Below are positions 16,625 to 26,028 of a stretch of 64,000 nt of DNA, piece by piece. The position numbers and the translations under genes are program-made. Numbering within the stretch: the stretch's first letter is position 1; every line of letters starts with the position of its first letter. The notes below the pieces were generated by a model. It did not search any database and was not told the origin of the DNA. It saw only the letters and a program-made list of their open reading frames with translations. The DNA is from Streptomyces violaceoruber (GTDB lineage: Bacteria > Actinomycetota > Actinomycetes > Streptomycetales > Streptomycetaceae), in contig NZ_CP137734.1 in assembly GCF_033406955.1 (NCBI RefSeq), forward strand, positions 3,658,001-3,722,000. Reading direction: 5' to 3'.

Positions 16625-17740
16625 CTACGCCCGTGGGTACCGCGTCAGCCAGCCGGGGGACGAGCCCGCCGGGCCGTGCAGCGCGGGGCCCTGGGTCATC
16701 TCCATGGCGAAGTCGTCGGCCAGTTCCAGGACGGTGGGGCGGCCCTCCAGCTCGGCCAGCCAGGCCGGGGGCAGCGCCGTCTCGCCGTGCAGCGCGCCGA
16801 GCAGGCCGCCGGTCAGGGCACCGGCCGCCGCCGAGGCGCCGTCGTGGTTCACGGCGAGCCGCAGCCCGTGCCGTACGTCCTCGCCGACGAGGGCGCAGTA
16901 CACGGCGGCGGCGACCAGGCCCTCCGCCGTGCCCGCGCCGATCAGCCCGGTCACCCGGGCCGGGCTCGGCAGCCCTTGCCGTACGGCGCCCAGCGCGTGC
17001 TGCAGGGCGTCCGTCACGGGCTCGTGCCCCGGCCGGGCGACGAGCAGTGCCAGGGCCCGCTGCACGGCGGCGTCCAGGCTCTCGCCGCGCGCCAGCCCGT
17101 GCACGATCACGGCGTACGCGCCCGCCGCCAGGTAGCCGGTGGGGTGGCCGTGGGTCTGCGCCGCGCACTCCACGGCGAGCTGGGCGACCAGCTGCGGCTC
17201 CCAGCCGACCAGGAGTCCGAACGGCGCCGAGCGGGCGGCGGCCTCGGGGCCGCGCTCGCCGGGGTTCTTGGGCGCCTCGGGGGTGCCCATCGTCTCGTCG
17301 CCGAGACCGAGCAGCAGCGCGCGCGGGGCGCCCCGGCGGACGTACAGCCACTCCTCGTGGGCCAGCCAGCCGTCGTCCTTGCGCCGCAGGTCGGGCCCCC
17401 AGTCGCGCTGGGTGGCGACCCAGCGCCGGTAGGCCCGGTGCAGGTCGGTCGGCGGATGCCAGGCGCCGGTGTCGCGTCGCACCTGGGCGCGGATCAGCCC
17501 GTCGACCGAGAACAGGGTGAGCTGGGTGAGGTGGGTGACGGCACCGCGCCGGCCGTGGGCGGCGGCCAGGTCGGCCAGCCCTTCGGGGCCGTGGGCCTCC
17601 CGGATCGCGTCGAGGGCGAGAGGGTCGACGGGCGAGCCGAGGGCGTCCCCGACGGCCACGCCGAGCAGCGTCCCGCGCACCCGGCTGCGGAAGTCCTGCT
17701 GCTCGGCACGCCCCCAGACGGCACCGGCTGTCCCGCCCAC
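16625..17740 (-). CDS. ADP-ribosylglycohydrolase-family protein with altered metal-site motifs
   Basis: 371 aa, all-helical ARH/DraG-like protein: RGTLLGVAVGDALGSP at the N-terminus, GLIGAGTAEGLVAAAVYCAL, and NHDGASAAAGALTGGLLGAL near the C-terminus. In active enzymes the first cluster reads TDDTxM and the last has paired Asp (DTDT or DSDS). Here they read HLTQLT and DGAS, so several magnesium ligands are missing. It may have lost hydrolase activity or bind ADP-ribose without cleaving it. GTG 17740 follows GGGGAGG at 5 nt. Downstream of, and on the same strand as, the LysR gene. Confidence 0.82.
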   Translation of the reverse strand: MGGTAGAVWGRAEQQDFRSRVRGTLLGVAVGDALGSPVDPLALDAIREAHGPEGLADLAAAHGRRGAVTHLTQLTLFSVDGLIRAQVRRDTGAWHPPTDLHRAYRRWVATQRDWGPDLRRKDDGWLAHEEWLYVRRGAPRALLLGLGDETMGTPEAPKNPGERGPEAAARSAPFGLLVGWEPQLVAQLAVECAAQTHGHPTGYLAAGAYAVIVHGLARGESLDAAVQRALALLVARPGHEPVTDALQHALGAVRQGLPSPARVTGLIGAGTAEGLVAAAVYCALVGEDVRHGLRLAVNHDGASAAAGALTGGLLGALHGETALPPAWLAELEGRPTVLELADDFAMEMTQGPALHGPAGSSPGWLTRYPRA

Positions 17741-17845
17741 CCGGACCTCCCCTCGGCACTGCCCACACCACTGTCCGTACGTACGACGTCCAGCACTGTA
17801 TGCGAACAGAAGTGGTCGGTCAGGGCCGGAACGGTGTGGAAACGT

Positions 17846-18742
17846 TCACGTGCGGGCGCACACCAGGCGGCAGCAGCGGACGAAGTCCCGGACGACGGGG
17901 TCGGCGTCGTCCGCGGGGTCCCAGGCGACACCGACCCGGCTGGGACCGACCCCGGTGACGGGGCGGTGGACGACGCCGGGACGGGTGTAGAAGCGGGACG
18001 CCGACTCGGGCGCGAGGGCCACGCCGTAGCCGTTGGCGATCGCGGTGAGCCAGTCGTCCGGCTGCGCGGTGACGGCGCCGACGCGGACCGGGTGGCCGTC
18101 GCGCTCGTCGGCGGCCAGCCAGTACGCGCGCCAGGGACCCGTCTCGGGCGGGGCGGCCACGAAGGGCTCGTCCAGCAGTTCACGGAAGTCGATCGTCTCG
18201 CGCCCGGCCAGCGGGTGCGCCTCGGGCAGCACGACGCAGCGGGGCTCGCTGAACAGCTCCACCACCCGCAGCGCCTCCTGGCCGGGGAACGGCAGCCGTA
18301 CCAGGGCGACGTCGACGTCCGAGCCGGCGAGCCCGGCGGACGGGTTCGACCACGAGGCCTGTCGCATCTCGGCCCGCCAGCCCGGACGGCGCCGGGCGAA
18401 CTCGGCGATGATCGGCTGCGTCGCCTCGTTGGCCGCGCTGGCCAGGAAGCCGACCCGCAGGACGCGGTCGGCCCGGCTCCCCGCGGCCCTCGTCTCGCGC
18501 AGCGCCGTCTCCCACCCGGCCAGGAGGCCGGGGACCCGGGCCGCGAGCGCCCGGCCCGGCTCGGTGAGGGCCATGCCGTCGCGGGAGCGCGTGAAGAGGG
18601 CCGTGCCGAGTGCGGACTCCAGCCGGCGGATCTGCTTGGTCAGCGCGGGCTGGGAGACGTACAGCCGCTGAGCCGCCCTGGTCAGGCTGCCTTCCTCCGC
18701 CACAGCCGCGAAGTACCGCAGCAATCGGGTGTCGACGTCCAT
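17846..18742 (-). CDS. LysR-family transcriptional regulator
   Basis: 298 aa. Residues 1-60 are the classic LysR helix-turn-helix (LLRYFAAVAEEGSLTRAAQR, LYVSQPALTKQIRRLE). The remainder is a two-lobed periplasmic-binding-like effector domain. It is divergent from a small DoxX-like membrane protein with 84 bases between starts, the usual LysR arrangement, so that gene is the likely target. The gap contains caggttat and caggtatt half-repeats that could be its binding site. Confidence 0.88.
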   Translation of the reverse strand: MDVDTRLLRYFAAVAEEGSLTRAAQRLYVSQPALTKQIRRLESALGTALFTRSRDGMALTEPGRALAARVPGLLAGWETALRETRAAGSRADRVLRVGFLASAANEATQPIIAEFARRRPGWRAEMRQASWSNPSAGLAGSDVDVALVRLPFPGQEALRVVELFSEPRCVVLPEAHPLAGRETIDFRELLDEPFVAAPPETGPWRAYWLAADERDGHPVRVGAVTAQPDDWLTAIANGYGVALAPESASRFYTRPGVVHRPVTGVGPSRVGVAWDPADDADPVVRDFVRCCRLVCART

Positions 18743-18826
18743 TCCACCAGGTTATAGACGCAGGTATTGGACGTCGCGGCGGGCGGGGATGAGGCTGGAC
18801 GCAGGTTGCTGCTGGAAGGGGAGCCC

Positions 18827-19177
18827 GTGTTCACCGCTTATGTGGTCGTCGGTGTCGCCGCGATCGTCGCGCATGCCGGGATCGCCGTCGCGGACCTGCT
18901 GCGTGCCCGGTTCGTCCTCGCCAACTCGGCCGAGGTGGGGGTCCCCGCGTCGTGGCTCCCGTGGCTGGCCGGTCTCAAGGCGGCCGGTGCCGCCGGGCTC
19001 CTGGCCGGCCTGCTGGGCGCCGGGCCGCTCGGGACCGCGGCGGCGGCCGGTCTCGTCCTCTTCTTCGCCGGCGCGCTCGCCGCGCACGTCCGCGCCCGGG
19101 TCTTCCACAACATCGCCTTCCCCCTCGGCTACCTGGCGCTCAACACCGCGGCGCTGGTCCTGGGGGTGGCCGCGTGA
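18827..19177 (+). CDS. DoxX-like small membrane protein
   Basis: 116 aa with four hydrophobic helices (about 3-20, 45-63, 66-85, 95-115) and the family-like LPWLAGLKAAGAAGLLAGLL in the second-third helices. DoxX-like proteins are associated with thiol/oxidative-stress or quinone systems in other actinobacteria, but here no function can be shown. GTG 18827 is preceded by GGAAGGGG; longer upstream starts would overlap the LysR promoter. Probably controlled by the divergent LysR regulator. Confidence 0.7.
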   Translation: MFTAYVVVGVAAIVAHAGIAVADLLRARFVLANSAEVGVPASWLPWLAGLKAAGAAGLLAGLLGAGPLGTAAAAGLVLFFAGALAAHVRARVFHNIAFPLGYLALNTAALVLGVAA

Positions 19178-19218
19178 GCGGGCGGGGCGTGAGCACGGCG
19201 TGAGCGGGCGCGCGGCGG

Positions 19219-19893
19219 TCAGCGGCCCCGGGCGGCGCGCCAGGCGTCGGCGAGCGCGTCGAGGTCCCCCCGCCGCTCGTTCCGCAGGTCCCGCGCCTCG
19301 CCCGACCGAGGGTCCAGGAGGTGGCCGAGCGGGCGGGCCCGCCACCGGAAACCCACGTCTTTCCACAGGGCCGCGATCTTCTCAGCGGCCCGCCGGTACG
19401 CGGCCTCGCCCATGGGAGCGTCCGGGAACTCCGTGGGGTGGGTGGCCGCGAGGACCGCGCAGCAGCCGTCGGCCAGGGTCCAGACGGCCTCGGCCGCGAG
19501 GACCGGCCCGAGGCCGAAGCCCCGCCAGGCGGGGTCCAGCCGTATGTCGAAGAGGACGAGCAGGTCACCGTCGCAGGACGTCATCGCGTCCCGGAACTCC
19601 TGCCGGTAGCCGCCCCGGCCGAGGTCGTAGACGCCGAGGACCAGGTTGGACAGGCCGGTGTCGTAGGCCTGCGCGTCGGAGAACGGGAAGGGGCTGAACC
19701 GCTCGTCCATCCGCAGCCGGAAGAGTTTCATCGAGCCGATCTCCGCAGACCGGCCCGACCGGACGGACACGTGCCATTCGTCGAAGCCGTTCTCGTCCCC
19801 CGCCGAGCCGACGAAGTGCCATGTCCGGTACTCCAGGTTCAGCCGGCGCGGGTCGCCCGGCAGTTCGTCGGCGGAACGCTTCGGGGAGATCAC
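19219..19893 (-). CDS. GNAT-fold-like hypothetical protein
   Basis: 224 aa. A central segment DIRLDPAWRGFGLGPVLAAE carries the acetyl-CoA-binding R-G-x-G-x-G pattern of GNAT acetyltransferases, followed by a helical region (LWKDVGFRWRARP) that fits the end of such a domain. The rest is not recognised. GTG 19893 is chosen over an ATG 30 bases upstream because TAGGGT lies exactly 7 nt before it and no Shine-Dalgarno is present, suggesting a leaderless transcript. Confidence 0.6.
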   Translation of the reverse strand: MISPKRSADELPGDPRRLNLEYRTWHFVGSAGDENGFDEWHVSVRSGRSAEIGSMKLFRLRMDERFSPFPFSDAQAYDTGLSNLVLGVYDLGRGGYRQEFRDAMTSCDGDLLVLFDIRLDPAWRGFGLGPVLAAEAVWTLADGCCAVLAATHPTEFPDAPMGEAAYRRAAEKIAALWKDVGFRWRARPLGHLLDPRSGEARDLRNERRGDLDALADAWRAARGR

Positions 19894-19944
19894 GTTCCGG
19901 ACCCTACCCACTCGCCGTGCCACCGGTTTCGGAATAGTGCTGCC

Positions 19945-20454
19945 ATGACCAACATCCCCCGCAGCACCCTTTTACTCGCCTCCACCGTGCTCACCGCGGT
20001 CCTCGCCCTCTACATCGCCCTGGTGGCCCTCGGGAACATCACCGACTTCGACAACAACCAGCAGTACGTGCATCACGTCCTCGCCATGGACACGACGTTC
20101 AAGGACGACGACCTGATGTGGCGGGCGATCACGAGCAAGGGCCTTCAGGACACCGCCTACGTGGCGATCATCGTGTGGGAGACCGCGGCCGCGCTCGTGC
20201 TGATCTGGGCGACCTGGCTCTGGATACGCCGGCAGCACGCTCCCGCGCGGCGCTTCACCACCTACGGCACGCTCATGCTGATGCTGCTCTTCGGCGCCGG
20301 TTTCCTCGCGATCGGCGGGGAGTGGTTCGCGATGTGGCAGTCGGAGGACTGGAACGGGCTGGACGCGGCGACGCGGGTGCTGCTGTTCAGCGGCGTCGTA
20401 CTGATCGTGGCGCACCTGCCGTCCGGCGAGGCGGAGGCCACGAGATCACAGTGA
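19945..20454 (+). CDS. DUF2165 membrane protein
   Basis: 169 aa with four hydrophobic segments. It has the DUF2165 landmarks: ALVALGNITDFDNNQQYVHH, VLAMDTTF, then WRAITS and AYVAIIVWETAAALVLIW. Function unknown; homologues are predicted inner-membrane proteins. ATG 19945 has no ribosome site; an AATAGT box ends 6 nt upstream. Divergent from the GNAT-like gene (51 bases between starts). The stop codon lies in the first unit of an 18-bp tandem array. Confidence 0.85.
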   Translation: MTNIPRSTLLLASTVLTAVLALYIALVALGNITDFDNNQQYVHHVLAMDTTFKDDDLMWRAITSKGLQDTAYVAIIVWETAAALVLIWATWLWIRRQHAPARRFTTYGTLMLMLLFGAGFLAIGGEWFAMWQSEDWNGLDAATRVLLFSGVVLIVAHLPSGEAEATRSQ

Positions 20455-20520
20455 CCCACGAGACGACAGTGACCCACGAGACCACGGTGACCTACGCGAC
20501 CACGGTGACCGTCGTGCCGG
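20449..20520. repeat. 18-bp tandem array across two convergent gene ends
   Basis: Units at 20449, 20467, 20485 and 20503 follow cagtgacccacgagacga with increasing divergence. The array includes the stop codons of both convergent genes (20454 and 20492), so both C-termini are partly array-encoded. Confidence 0.85.
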
Positions 20521-21061
20521 ACGTGCCGAAGTCCCAGAGCGCGTCGCCGTCCGCCTTGGGCAGCCGTATGCCGCCGGTCTTGGCGCCGTCGGCGGGCGGC
20601 GGCGGGGAGGAGCCGTCCACGGCGTTGGAGAAGGCGACCCAGACGCCGTCCTCCTGGGTGAAGTACATGATCTGCTCGATCCTGACCCCGTCGGAGCCCG
20701 TCGTCGGGTCCTGGCGGCGGGTGCCGACGCTGTACTTGCCGGGGTCGGGGTCGACCGTGCCCGGCCACACCTTGAAGGAGCGCCGGGTGGCGTCGCTGGC
20801 GTCGACCAGCCACACCCGGTCCTCGCCGACCGAGTAGACGACGCGCCGACCGGTGCCGGAGCCCTCCGGCACCGGGGCCGGCGCGGTCTCCTTCGGCGTG
20901 GGGTGCGCGTCCGCGGACGCCGACGGTTTCGGCTTCGTCGCCGCGGCGGTGGGCTGGGGCCCCTGGTCCGCCTGCACGGCCAGCACGGTCACCGCCGCGA
21001 TCGCGCCCACGGTCAGACCGGAGACCCACGCCCATGAGGGAAGTCGGGCAGGCACGGGCAC
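20492..21061 (-). CDS. Membrane-anchored extracytoplasmic hypothetical protein
   Basis: 189 aa. One N-terminal hydrophobic helix (about 10-30) without a lipobox or cleavage site, a Pro/Thr/Lys linker (33-65), then a globular beta-rich domain (RRVVYSVGEDRVWLVDASDA, IEQIMYFTQEDGVWVAFSNA). No known family recognised. It starts 68 bases downstream of fbiC on the same strand, so read-through from fbiC is possible, but a role in F420 metabolism is not implied by its sequence. Confidence 0.7.
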   Translation of the reverse strand: MPVPARLPSWAWVSGLTVGAIAAVTVLAVQADQGPQPTAAATKPKPSASADAHPTPKETAPAPVPEGSGTGRRVVYSVGEDRVWLVDASDATRRSFKVWPGTVDPDPGKYSVGTRRQDPTTGSDGVRIEQIMYFTQEDGVWVAFSNAVDGSSPPPPADGAKTGGIRLPKADGDALWDFGTSGTTVTVVA

Positions 21062-21129
21062 GCATCTCCTCAGCTACGAGAACCCCGACACACCGGGGGC
21101 CCGATCATCGTACTGCGCGCCCGCACCCC

Positions 21130-23733
21130 TCAGTCCAGGACCGGCAGCAGCTCCGGCAGGTGCCCGTCCGAGTCCCGCGCCGCCCGCTGCCGCTCCTCGG
21201 GGACCGGGCCGTAGAGGGTGGTGCGCGGCTTCGCCGGGCGGCCCGCCGCGTCCGCGACCGCGATCAGGTCCTTGACCGACTTGTACGAGCCGTAGGACGA
21301 GCCCGCCATGCGGGAGATCGTCTCCTCCATGAGGGTGCCGCCCAGGTCGTTGGCGCCGGAGCGCAGCATCTCCGCCGCACCCTCCGTGCCCAGTTTCACC
21401 CAGCTCGTCTGGATGTTGGGGATGTGCGGGTGCAGGAGGAGGCGGGCCATCGCGGTCACCGCGCGGTTGTCCCGGAGGGTGGGACCCGGCCGCGCGATGC
21501 CCGCGAGGTAGACCGGCGCGTTGGTGTGGATGAAGGGGAGCGTCACGAACTCCGTGAAGCCGCCCGTGCGCCGCTGGATCCCGGCGAGCGTGCGCAGGTG
21601 GCCCAGCCAGTGGCGGGGCTGGTCGACGTGGCCGTACATCATCGTGGACGAGGAGCGGATGCCCAGTTCGTGGGCGGTCTCGATCACCTCGATCCAGGTG
21701 GCCGCCGGCAGCTTGCCCTTGGTGAGGATCCAGCGGACCTCGTCGTCGAGGATCTCCGCCGCCGTGCCCGGGACCGAGTCGAGCCCCGCCTCCTTCGCCG
21801 CGGTCAGCCACTCGCGGATCGACAGCCCCGTGCGGGTGGCGCCGTTGACGACCTCCATCGGCGAGAAGGCGTGCACGTGCATGCCGGGGACGCGTTCCTT
21901 GACCGCCCGCGCGATGTCGAAGTACGCCGTGCCGGGCAGGTCGGGGTGGATGCCGCCCTGCATGCAGACCTCCACCGCGCCCACCTCCCACGCCTGCTGG
22001 GCGCGGTCGGCGACCTGGTCCAGGGAGAGCGTGTACGCGTCGGCGTCCGTGCGGCGCTGGGCGAAGGCGCAGAAACGGCAGCCGGTGTAGCAGACGTTGG
22101 TGAAGTTGATGTTGCGGGTGACGATGTACGTCACGTCGTCGCCGACCACCGACCTGCGCACGTCGTCGGCGATGCCGCACAGGGCGTCCAGCGCCGGTCC
22201 TTCGGCGTGCAGCAGGGCGAGCGCCTCGTCGTCCGTCAGCTTCGTGGGGTCGTCGGCCGCCGTCGCCAGCGCGGCCCGCACGTCGGTGTCGATGCGCTCG
22301 GGGGCCATGCCGGGCGCGGCGGCCTCGCGCAGGGCGCCCCAGTCGCCGTACACCTCGTCGAAGTCGTCGCGGCGGTCCGACGTACGGCCCTCGGTGTCGA
22401 TGGTGGCGTGCAGGTCGGTGCGGCCGGTGGCGGTGAACGCCTCGTCCGGCTCCTGCCAGGCGTGCCCCTCGACCACCGCGTCCTCGCGGGCCAGGCCGGT
22501 CTCCGGGTCGGCGAGCGCCGCCACGTGCGGGCGCAGCCGCGGGTCCAGCCAGGGCTCGCCGCGCCGCACGAACTCCGGGTACACGCAGAGCCGTTCGCGC
22601 AGCTCGAAGCCGGCTGCCCGGGACGTCGCGGCGAGTTCGTCGATCTGCGGCCAGGGGCGCTCGGGGTTCACGTGGTCGATGGTGAGCGGGGAGACGCCGC
22701 CCCAGTCGTCGATGCCCGCGCCGATCAGCCGCTCGTACTCCGCGTCCACCAGGTTGGGCGGGGCCTGGAGGCAGGCGGAGGGGCCCATGATGTGCCGGGC
22801 GACGGCGACCGTGGCGACCAGTTCGTCCAGTTCGGCGTCCGGCATGCCGCGCATCGCCGTGTCGGGCTTGGCGCGGAAGTTCTGGATGATCAGTTCCTGG
22901 ATGCCGTGGTAGGAGCGGGAGACGCGGCGCAGCGCGAAGAGCGACTCGGCCCGCTCCTCGTACGTCTCGCCGATGCCGATGAGGATGCCGGAGGTGAAGG
23001 GGACCGACGAGCGCCCGGCGTCCTCCAGGACGCGCAGGCGTACGGCGGGCTCCTTGTCGGGTGAGCCGTGGTGCGGGCCGCCGGGCTCGGACCACAGGCG
23101 GGTCGCGGTGGTCTCCAGCATCATGCCCATGGAGGGCGCGACGGGCTTGAGCCGCTGGAAGTCCGTCCAGGTCATGACGCCGGGGTTGAGGTGCGGGAGG
23201 AGGCCCGTCTCCTCCAGGATGCGGATCGAGACGGCGCGGACGTAGGCGATCGTGTCGTCGTAGCCGTGCGCGTCCAGCCACTCCCTGGCCTCCGGCCAGC
23301 GGTTTTCGGGCTTGTCGCCGAGGGTGATGAGGGCTTCCTTGCAGCCGAGGGCGGCGCCCTTGCGCGCGATGTCGAGCACCTCGTCCGGGGACATGAACAT
23401 CCCGTGGCCCGCCCGGCGCAGCTTGCCGGGGACGGTGACGAAGGTGCAGTAGTGGCACTTGTCCCGGCACAGCCGGGTCAGCGGGACGAAGACGCTCCTG
23501 GAGTACGTGATGACGCCGGGCCGCCCGGCCGCCTCCAGACCCGCGTCCCGGACCCGGGCGGCGGACGCGGTGAGGGCGTCGAGGTGCGCGCCGCGCGCCT
23601 GGAGCAGCACGGCGGCCTCGGACGCGTCGAGGGCGACGCCGTCCCGGGCGCGTTTGAGGGCGCGACGCATGGAGTTCTCGGTGGGCCCTGCGGGGTCGGC
23701 GGGTCCGGTTCCGGAGGTCGCGGAAGTCGTCAT
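21130..23733 (-). CDS. fbiC: FO synthase, bifunctional CofG-CofH (FbiC)
   Basis: 867 aa cytoplasmic enzyme that makes 7,8-didemethyl-8-hydroxy-5-deazariboflavin (FO), the chromophore of coenzyme F420, from tyrosine and 5-amino-6-ribitylaminouracil. It has two radical-SAM halves, each with its own Fe-S motif: C89-xxx-C93-xx-C96 (CRDKCHYC, CofG half) and C548-xxx-C552-xx-C555 (CYTGCRFC, CofH half). Length and fusion are as in other actinobacteria. F420-dependent candidates lie nearby (25.5 kb and 34.5 kb). No other F420 biosynthesis gene is in the window. Confidence 0.97.
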   Translation of the reverse strand: MTTSATSGTGPADPAGPTENSMRRALKRARDGVALDASEAAVLLQARGAHLDALTASAARVRDAGLEAAGRPGVITYSRSVFVPLTRLCRDKCHYCTFVTVPGKLRRAGHGMFMSPDEVLDIARKGAALGCKEALITLGDKPENRWPEAREWLDAHGYDDTIAYVRAVSIRILEETGLLPHLNPGVMTWTDFQRLKPVAPSMGMMLETTATRLWSEPGGPHHGSPDKEPAVRLRVLEDAGRSSVPFTSGILIGIGETYEERAESLFALRRVSRSYHGIQELIIQNFRAKPDTAMRGMPDAELDELVATVAVARHIMGPSACLQAPPNLVDAEYERLIGAGIDDWGGVSPLTIDHVNPERPWPQIDELAATSRAAGFELRERLCVYPEFVRRGEPWLDPRLRPHVAALADPETGLAREDAVVEGHAWQEPDEAFTATGRTDLHATIDTEGRTSDRRDDFDEVYGDWGALREAAAPGMAPERIDTDVRAALATAADDPTKLTDDEALALLHAEGPALDALCGIADDVRRSVVGDDVTYIVTRNINFTNVCYTGCRFCAFAQRRTDADAYTLSLDQVADRAQQAWEVGAVEVCMQGGIHPDLPGTAYFDIARAVKERVPGMHVHAFSPMEVVNGATRTGLSIREWLTAAKEAGLDSVPGTAAEILDDEVRWILTKGKLPAATWIEVIETAHELGIRSSSTMMYGHVDQPRHWLGHLRTLAGIQRRTGGFTEFVTLPFIHTNAPVYLAGIARPGPTLRDNRAVTAMARLLLHPHIPNIQTSWVKLGTEGAAEMLRSGANDLGGTLMEETISRMAGSSYGSYKSVKDLIAVADAAGRPAKPRTTLYGPVPEERQRAARDSDGHLPELLPVLD

Positions 23734-23921
23734 CCTTCGAGCATACGAGCGGCGTGATCAGCACGGCTGTCCCGTCCCGGTGACCCACCGCACGGTTTCC
23801 GGTCCTCCATCCGTCTCCCCCCTTCCCTTGCCCCGCGGTTCACGGCTCAATACGAGGGTTGCACGCACCAACCCCTGCACCACCCATGCCATGTCATCGA
23901 CGACACCTGGGGAGCAGCAGC

Positions 23922-25445
23922 ATGTGCGAGGACGACCACGAGAACGACCACGCCGGGATCGGCAGACGCGCGGTGTTCGTGACGGGAGCCGCCGCCGCGC
24001 TTACGTTGTCGACCGTGAGCTTCGCTTCAGCGGCGGGCGGTACGGGCCCGCGGACCAGGACCGTGCGCGGCACCCTGCCGCCCGGCTCCCCCGACTTCGT
24101 GTACGTCCCGGTCGAAGTCCCCCGGGGCGTGCGCGAGATCCACGTCGCCTACACCTACGACCGTCCCACCGTCCCGGCCGGCACCCAGGGCAACGCGCTC
24201 GACATCGGCCTCTTCGACGAGCGCGGCACCGACCTGGGCGGCCGGGGCTTCCGCGGCTGGTCGGGCGGGGCGCGCACCGAGTTCTTCGTCCGCGCGGACG
24301 ACGCCACCCCCGGCTATGTCCCGGGGCCGGTGCGGGCGGGCACCTGGCACATCGCGCTCGGCCCGTACACGGTGGCCCCGCAGGGCCTGTCGTACGAGAT
24401 CACGATCACGCTGACCTACGGCGAGCAGGGCGAGACCCCTCGTCCGGTCTACCCGCCCGAGCGGGCCAGGGGGCGGGGCCGGGCCTGGTACCGGGGCGAC
24501 TGCCACCTGCACTCCGAGTACTCCGACGGCCGCTACACCCTCGCCGAGATCGCCCGGCTGGCGCGGGCGGCGGGCCTGGACTTCATCAACTCCTCGGAGC
24601 ACAACACGCACTCGGCGCACGCGCACTGGGCCGGGCTCGCCGGGGACGACCTGCTGATCCTGCTCGGCGAGGAGGTGACGACCCGCAACGGCCACGTCGT
24701 CGCGCTGGGTACCGATCCCGGCACCTTCGTCGACTGGCGCTACCGGGCCCGCGACAACCGCTTCGGCCGGTTCGCCCGGCAGATCCGCCGCGCCGGGGGC
24801 CTGGTCGTGCCGGCCCACCCGCACGCCACCTGCATCGGCTGCAACTGGAAGTTCGGGTTCGGGGAGGCGGACGCGGTCGAGGTGTGGAACGGCGCCTACA
24901 CGCCCGACGACGAGGTGGCGCTGGCCGACTGGGACGGCATGCTGGTCGCCTCGGTGCGCGACGGGCGGCGGGACTGGATCCCGGCGATGGGCAGCAGCGA
25001 CTCCCACCGCTCCCCCGACGTGATCGGCCGCCCGCAGACCGTCGTCCTCGCCGACGACCTGACCCGCGAGGCGATCCAGGAGGGCATCCGGGCGGGACGG
25101 TCGTACGTGGCCGAGTCGTCGAGGGTGTCCCTGTCCCTCACCGCGTCCGGCGGCCGGGGCGAGCACGCCGGGATCGGCGAGCGGCTGCGCGTGGACGCCG
25201 ACACCCCGGTCACCGTCCGCCTGGAGGTGACGGGCGCCCCGCGCTGCACGGTGCGCCTCGTCACGGACCAGGGCGTGCTGTTCACGAGCGATCCGCTGCC
25301 GGTGTCCGGCGCGGGCACGGTGCAGTGGCGCACGACCGCCTCGTACGCGGCCTACGTACGGGCGGAGGTGCGGCACGAGGCGGCGGCGGGCCCGCTGCCG
25401 GGCGCGCTGGCGGCGTTCACCAACCCCGTGTTCCTGGGAAGTTAG
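23922..25445 (+). CDS. Tat-exported PHP-domain metallohydrolase (CehA/McbA-like)
   Basis: 507 aa. The N-terminus has a twin-arginine signal (IGRRAVFVTGAAAALTLS, cleavage probably after FASAA). Residues about 45-190 are a beta-rich domain, followed by a PHP phosphoesterase-type domain with metal ligands in GDCHLHSEYSDG, SSEHNTHSAH, EEVT, PAHPHA and SSDSHR. The organisation resembles CehA/McbA carbaryl hydrolases and other secreted PHP proteins; the substrate (phosphodiester or carbamate) is unknown. ATG 23922 follows GGGGAG at 7 nt; in-frame upstream codons at 23859-23921 would disrupt the signal peptide. Confidence 0.85.
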   Translation: MCEDDHENDHAGIGRRAVFVTGAAAALTLSTVSFASAAGGTGPRTRTVRGTLPPGSPDFVYVPVEVPRGVREIHVAYTYDRPTVPAGTQGNALDIGLFDERGTDLGGRGFRGWSGGARTEFFVRADDATPGYVPGPVRAGTWHIALGPYTVAPQGLSYEITITLTYGEQGETPRPVYPPERARGRGRAWYRGDCHLHSEYSDGRYTLAEIARLARAAGLDFINSSEHNTHSAHAHWAGLAGDDLLILLGEEVTTRNGHVVALGTDPGTFVDWRYRARDNRFGRFARQIRRAGGLVVPAHPHATCIGCNWKFGFGEADAVEVWNGAYTPDDEVALADWDGMLVASVRDGRRDWIPAMGSSDSHRSPDVIGRPQTVVLADDLTREAIQEGIRAGRSYVAESSRVSLSLTASGGRGEHAGIGERLRVDADTPVTVRLEVTGAPRCTVRLVTDQGVLFTSDPLPVSGAGTVQWRTTASYAAYVRAEVRHEAAAGPLPGALAAFTNPVFLGS

Positions 25446-25515
25446 TCTCCAGGGGCCACCGGGCTCCCCGGGACCGACCGCGGAGCCCCCGAGCGAGACG
25501 GAGCGCGGACCCACG

Positions 25516-25935
25516 ATGCCGAAACCGCCGAACCCCGAGCGGAAGTACCGGACCGTCACGGCCTTCCAGCGCCGGCTGAACGCCGTGGTGCGCCGGCTGC
25601 CCGGCCAGACCCTGCTGGAGACCACCGGCCGCGTCTCCGGTCTCCCCCGCCGCACACCGGTGGGCGGCCGCCGGGAGGGCGATTCCTTCTGGCTGGTCTC
25701 GGAGTTCGGCGAGCGCTCGCAGTACATCCGCAACATCCGGGCCGACCCGCGGGTGCGGGTGCGCATCCGGGGCCGCTGGCACCCGGGGACGGCCCACCTC
25801 CTTCCCGACGACGACCCGCTCGCCCGCCTGCGCCGCCTCCCCCGCCTCAACAGCGTGGCGGTGCGGGCGATGGGCGTCGGGACGGGGCTGCTGACGGTAC
25901 GGGTGGAGTTGGAGGGGCAAAGCCGAAGAAGCTGA
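25516..25935 (+). CDS. Ddn-like deazaflavin (F420)-dependent nitroreductase-family protein
   Basis: 139 aa split-barrel protein: LLETTGRVSGLPRRTPVGGR, REGDSFWLVSEFGERSQYIR and NIRADPRVRVRIRGRWHPG. This G-x-xSG.xR.tPv pattern followed by ..fg...W..Nl..nP is the F420-binding fold of Ddn and related FDOR-B enzymes, which reduce quinones or unsaturated substrates with F420H2. It lies 70 bases after the PHP gene and 1.8 kb from fbiC, which fits F420 use. Start ATG 25516 with GGAGC upstream. The substrate is unknown. Confidence 0.82.
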   Translation: MPKPPNPERKYRTVTAFQRRLNAVVRRLPGQTLLETTGRVSGLPRRTPVGGRREGDSFWLVSEFGERSQYIRNIRADPRVRVRIRGRWHPGTAHLLPDDDPLARLRRLPRLNSVAVRAMGVGTGLLTVRVELEGQSRRS

Positions 25936-26028
25936 TGGAGAACCTGTGATCGGCGTCTCCCACGGCTGACGTGGTCGGCATGAACAAGGCAAACTGACGT
26001 GGTTGCTCAGGATGTCTAGGGGGACGGC

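Noticed and set aside
21034-23064. Plus-strand ORF of 676 codons opposite fbiC
   Set aside because: fbiC has both radical-SAM motifs and full length on the other strand; the opposite frame has no recognisable domain.
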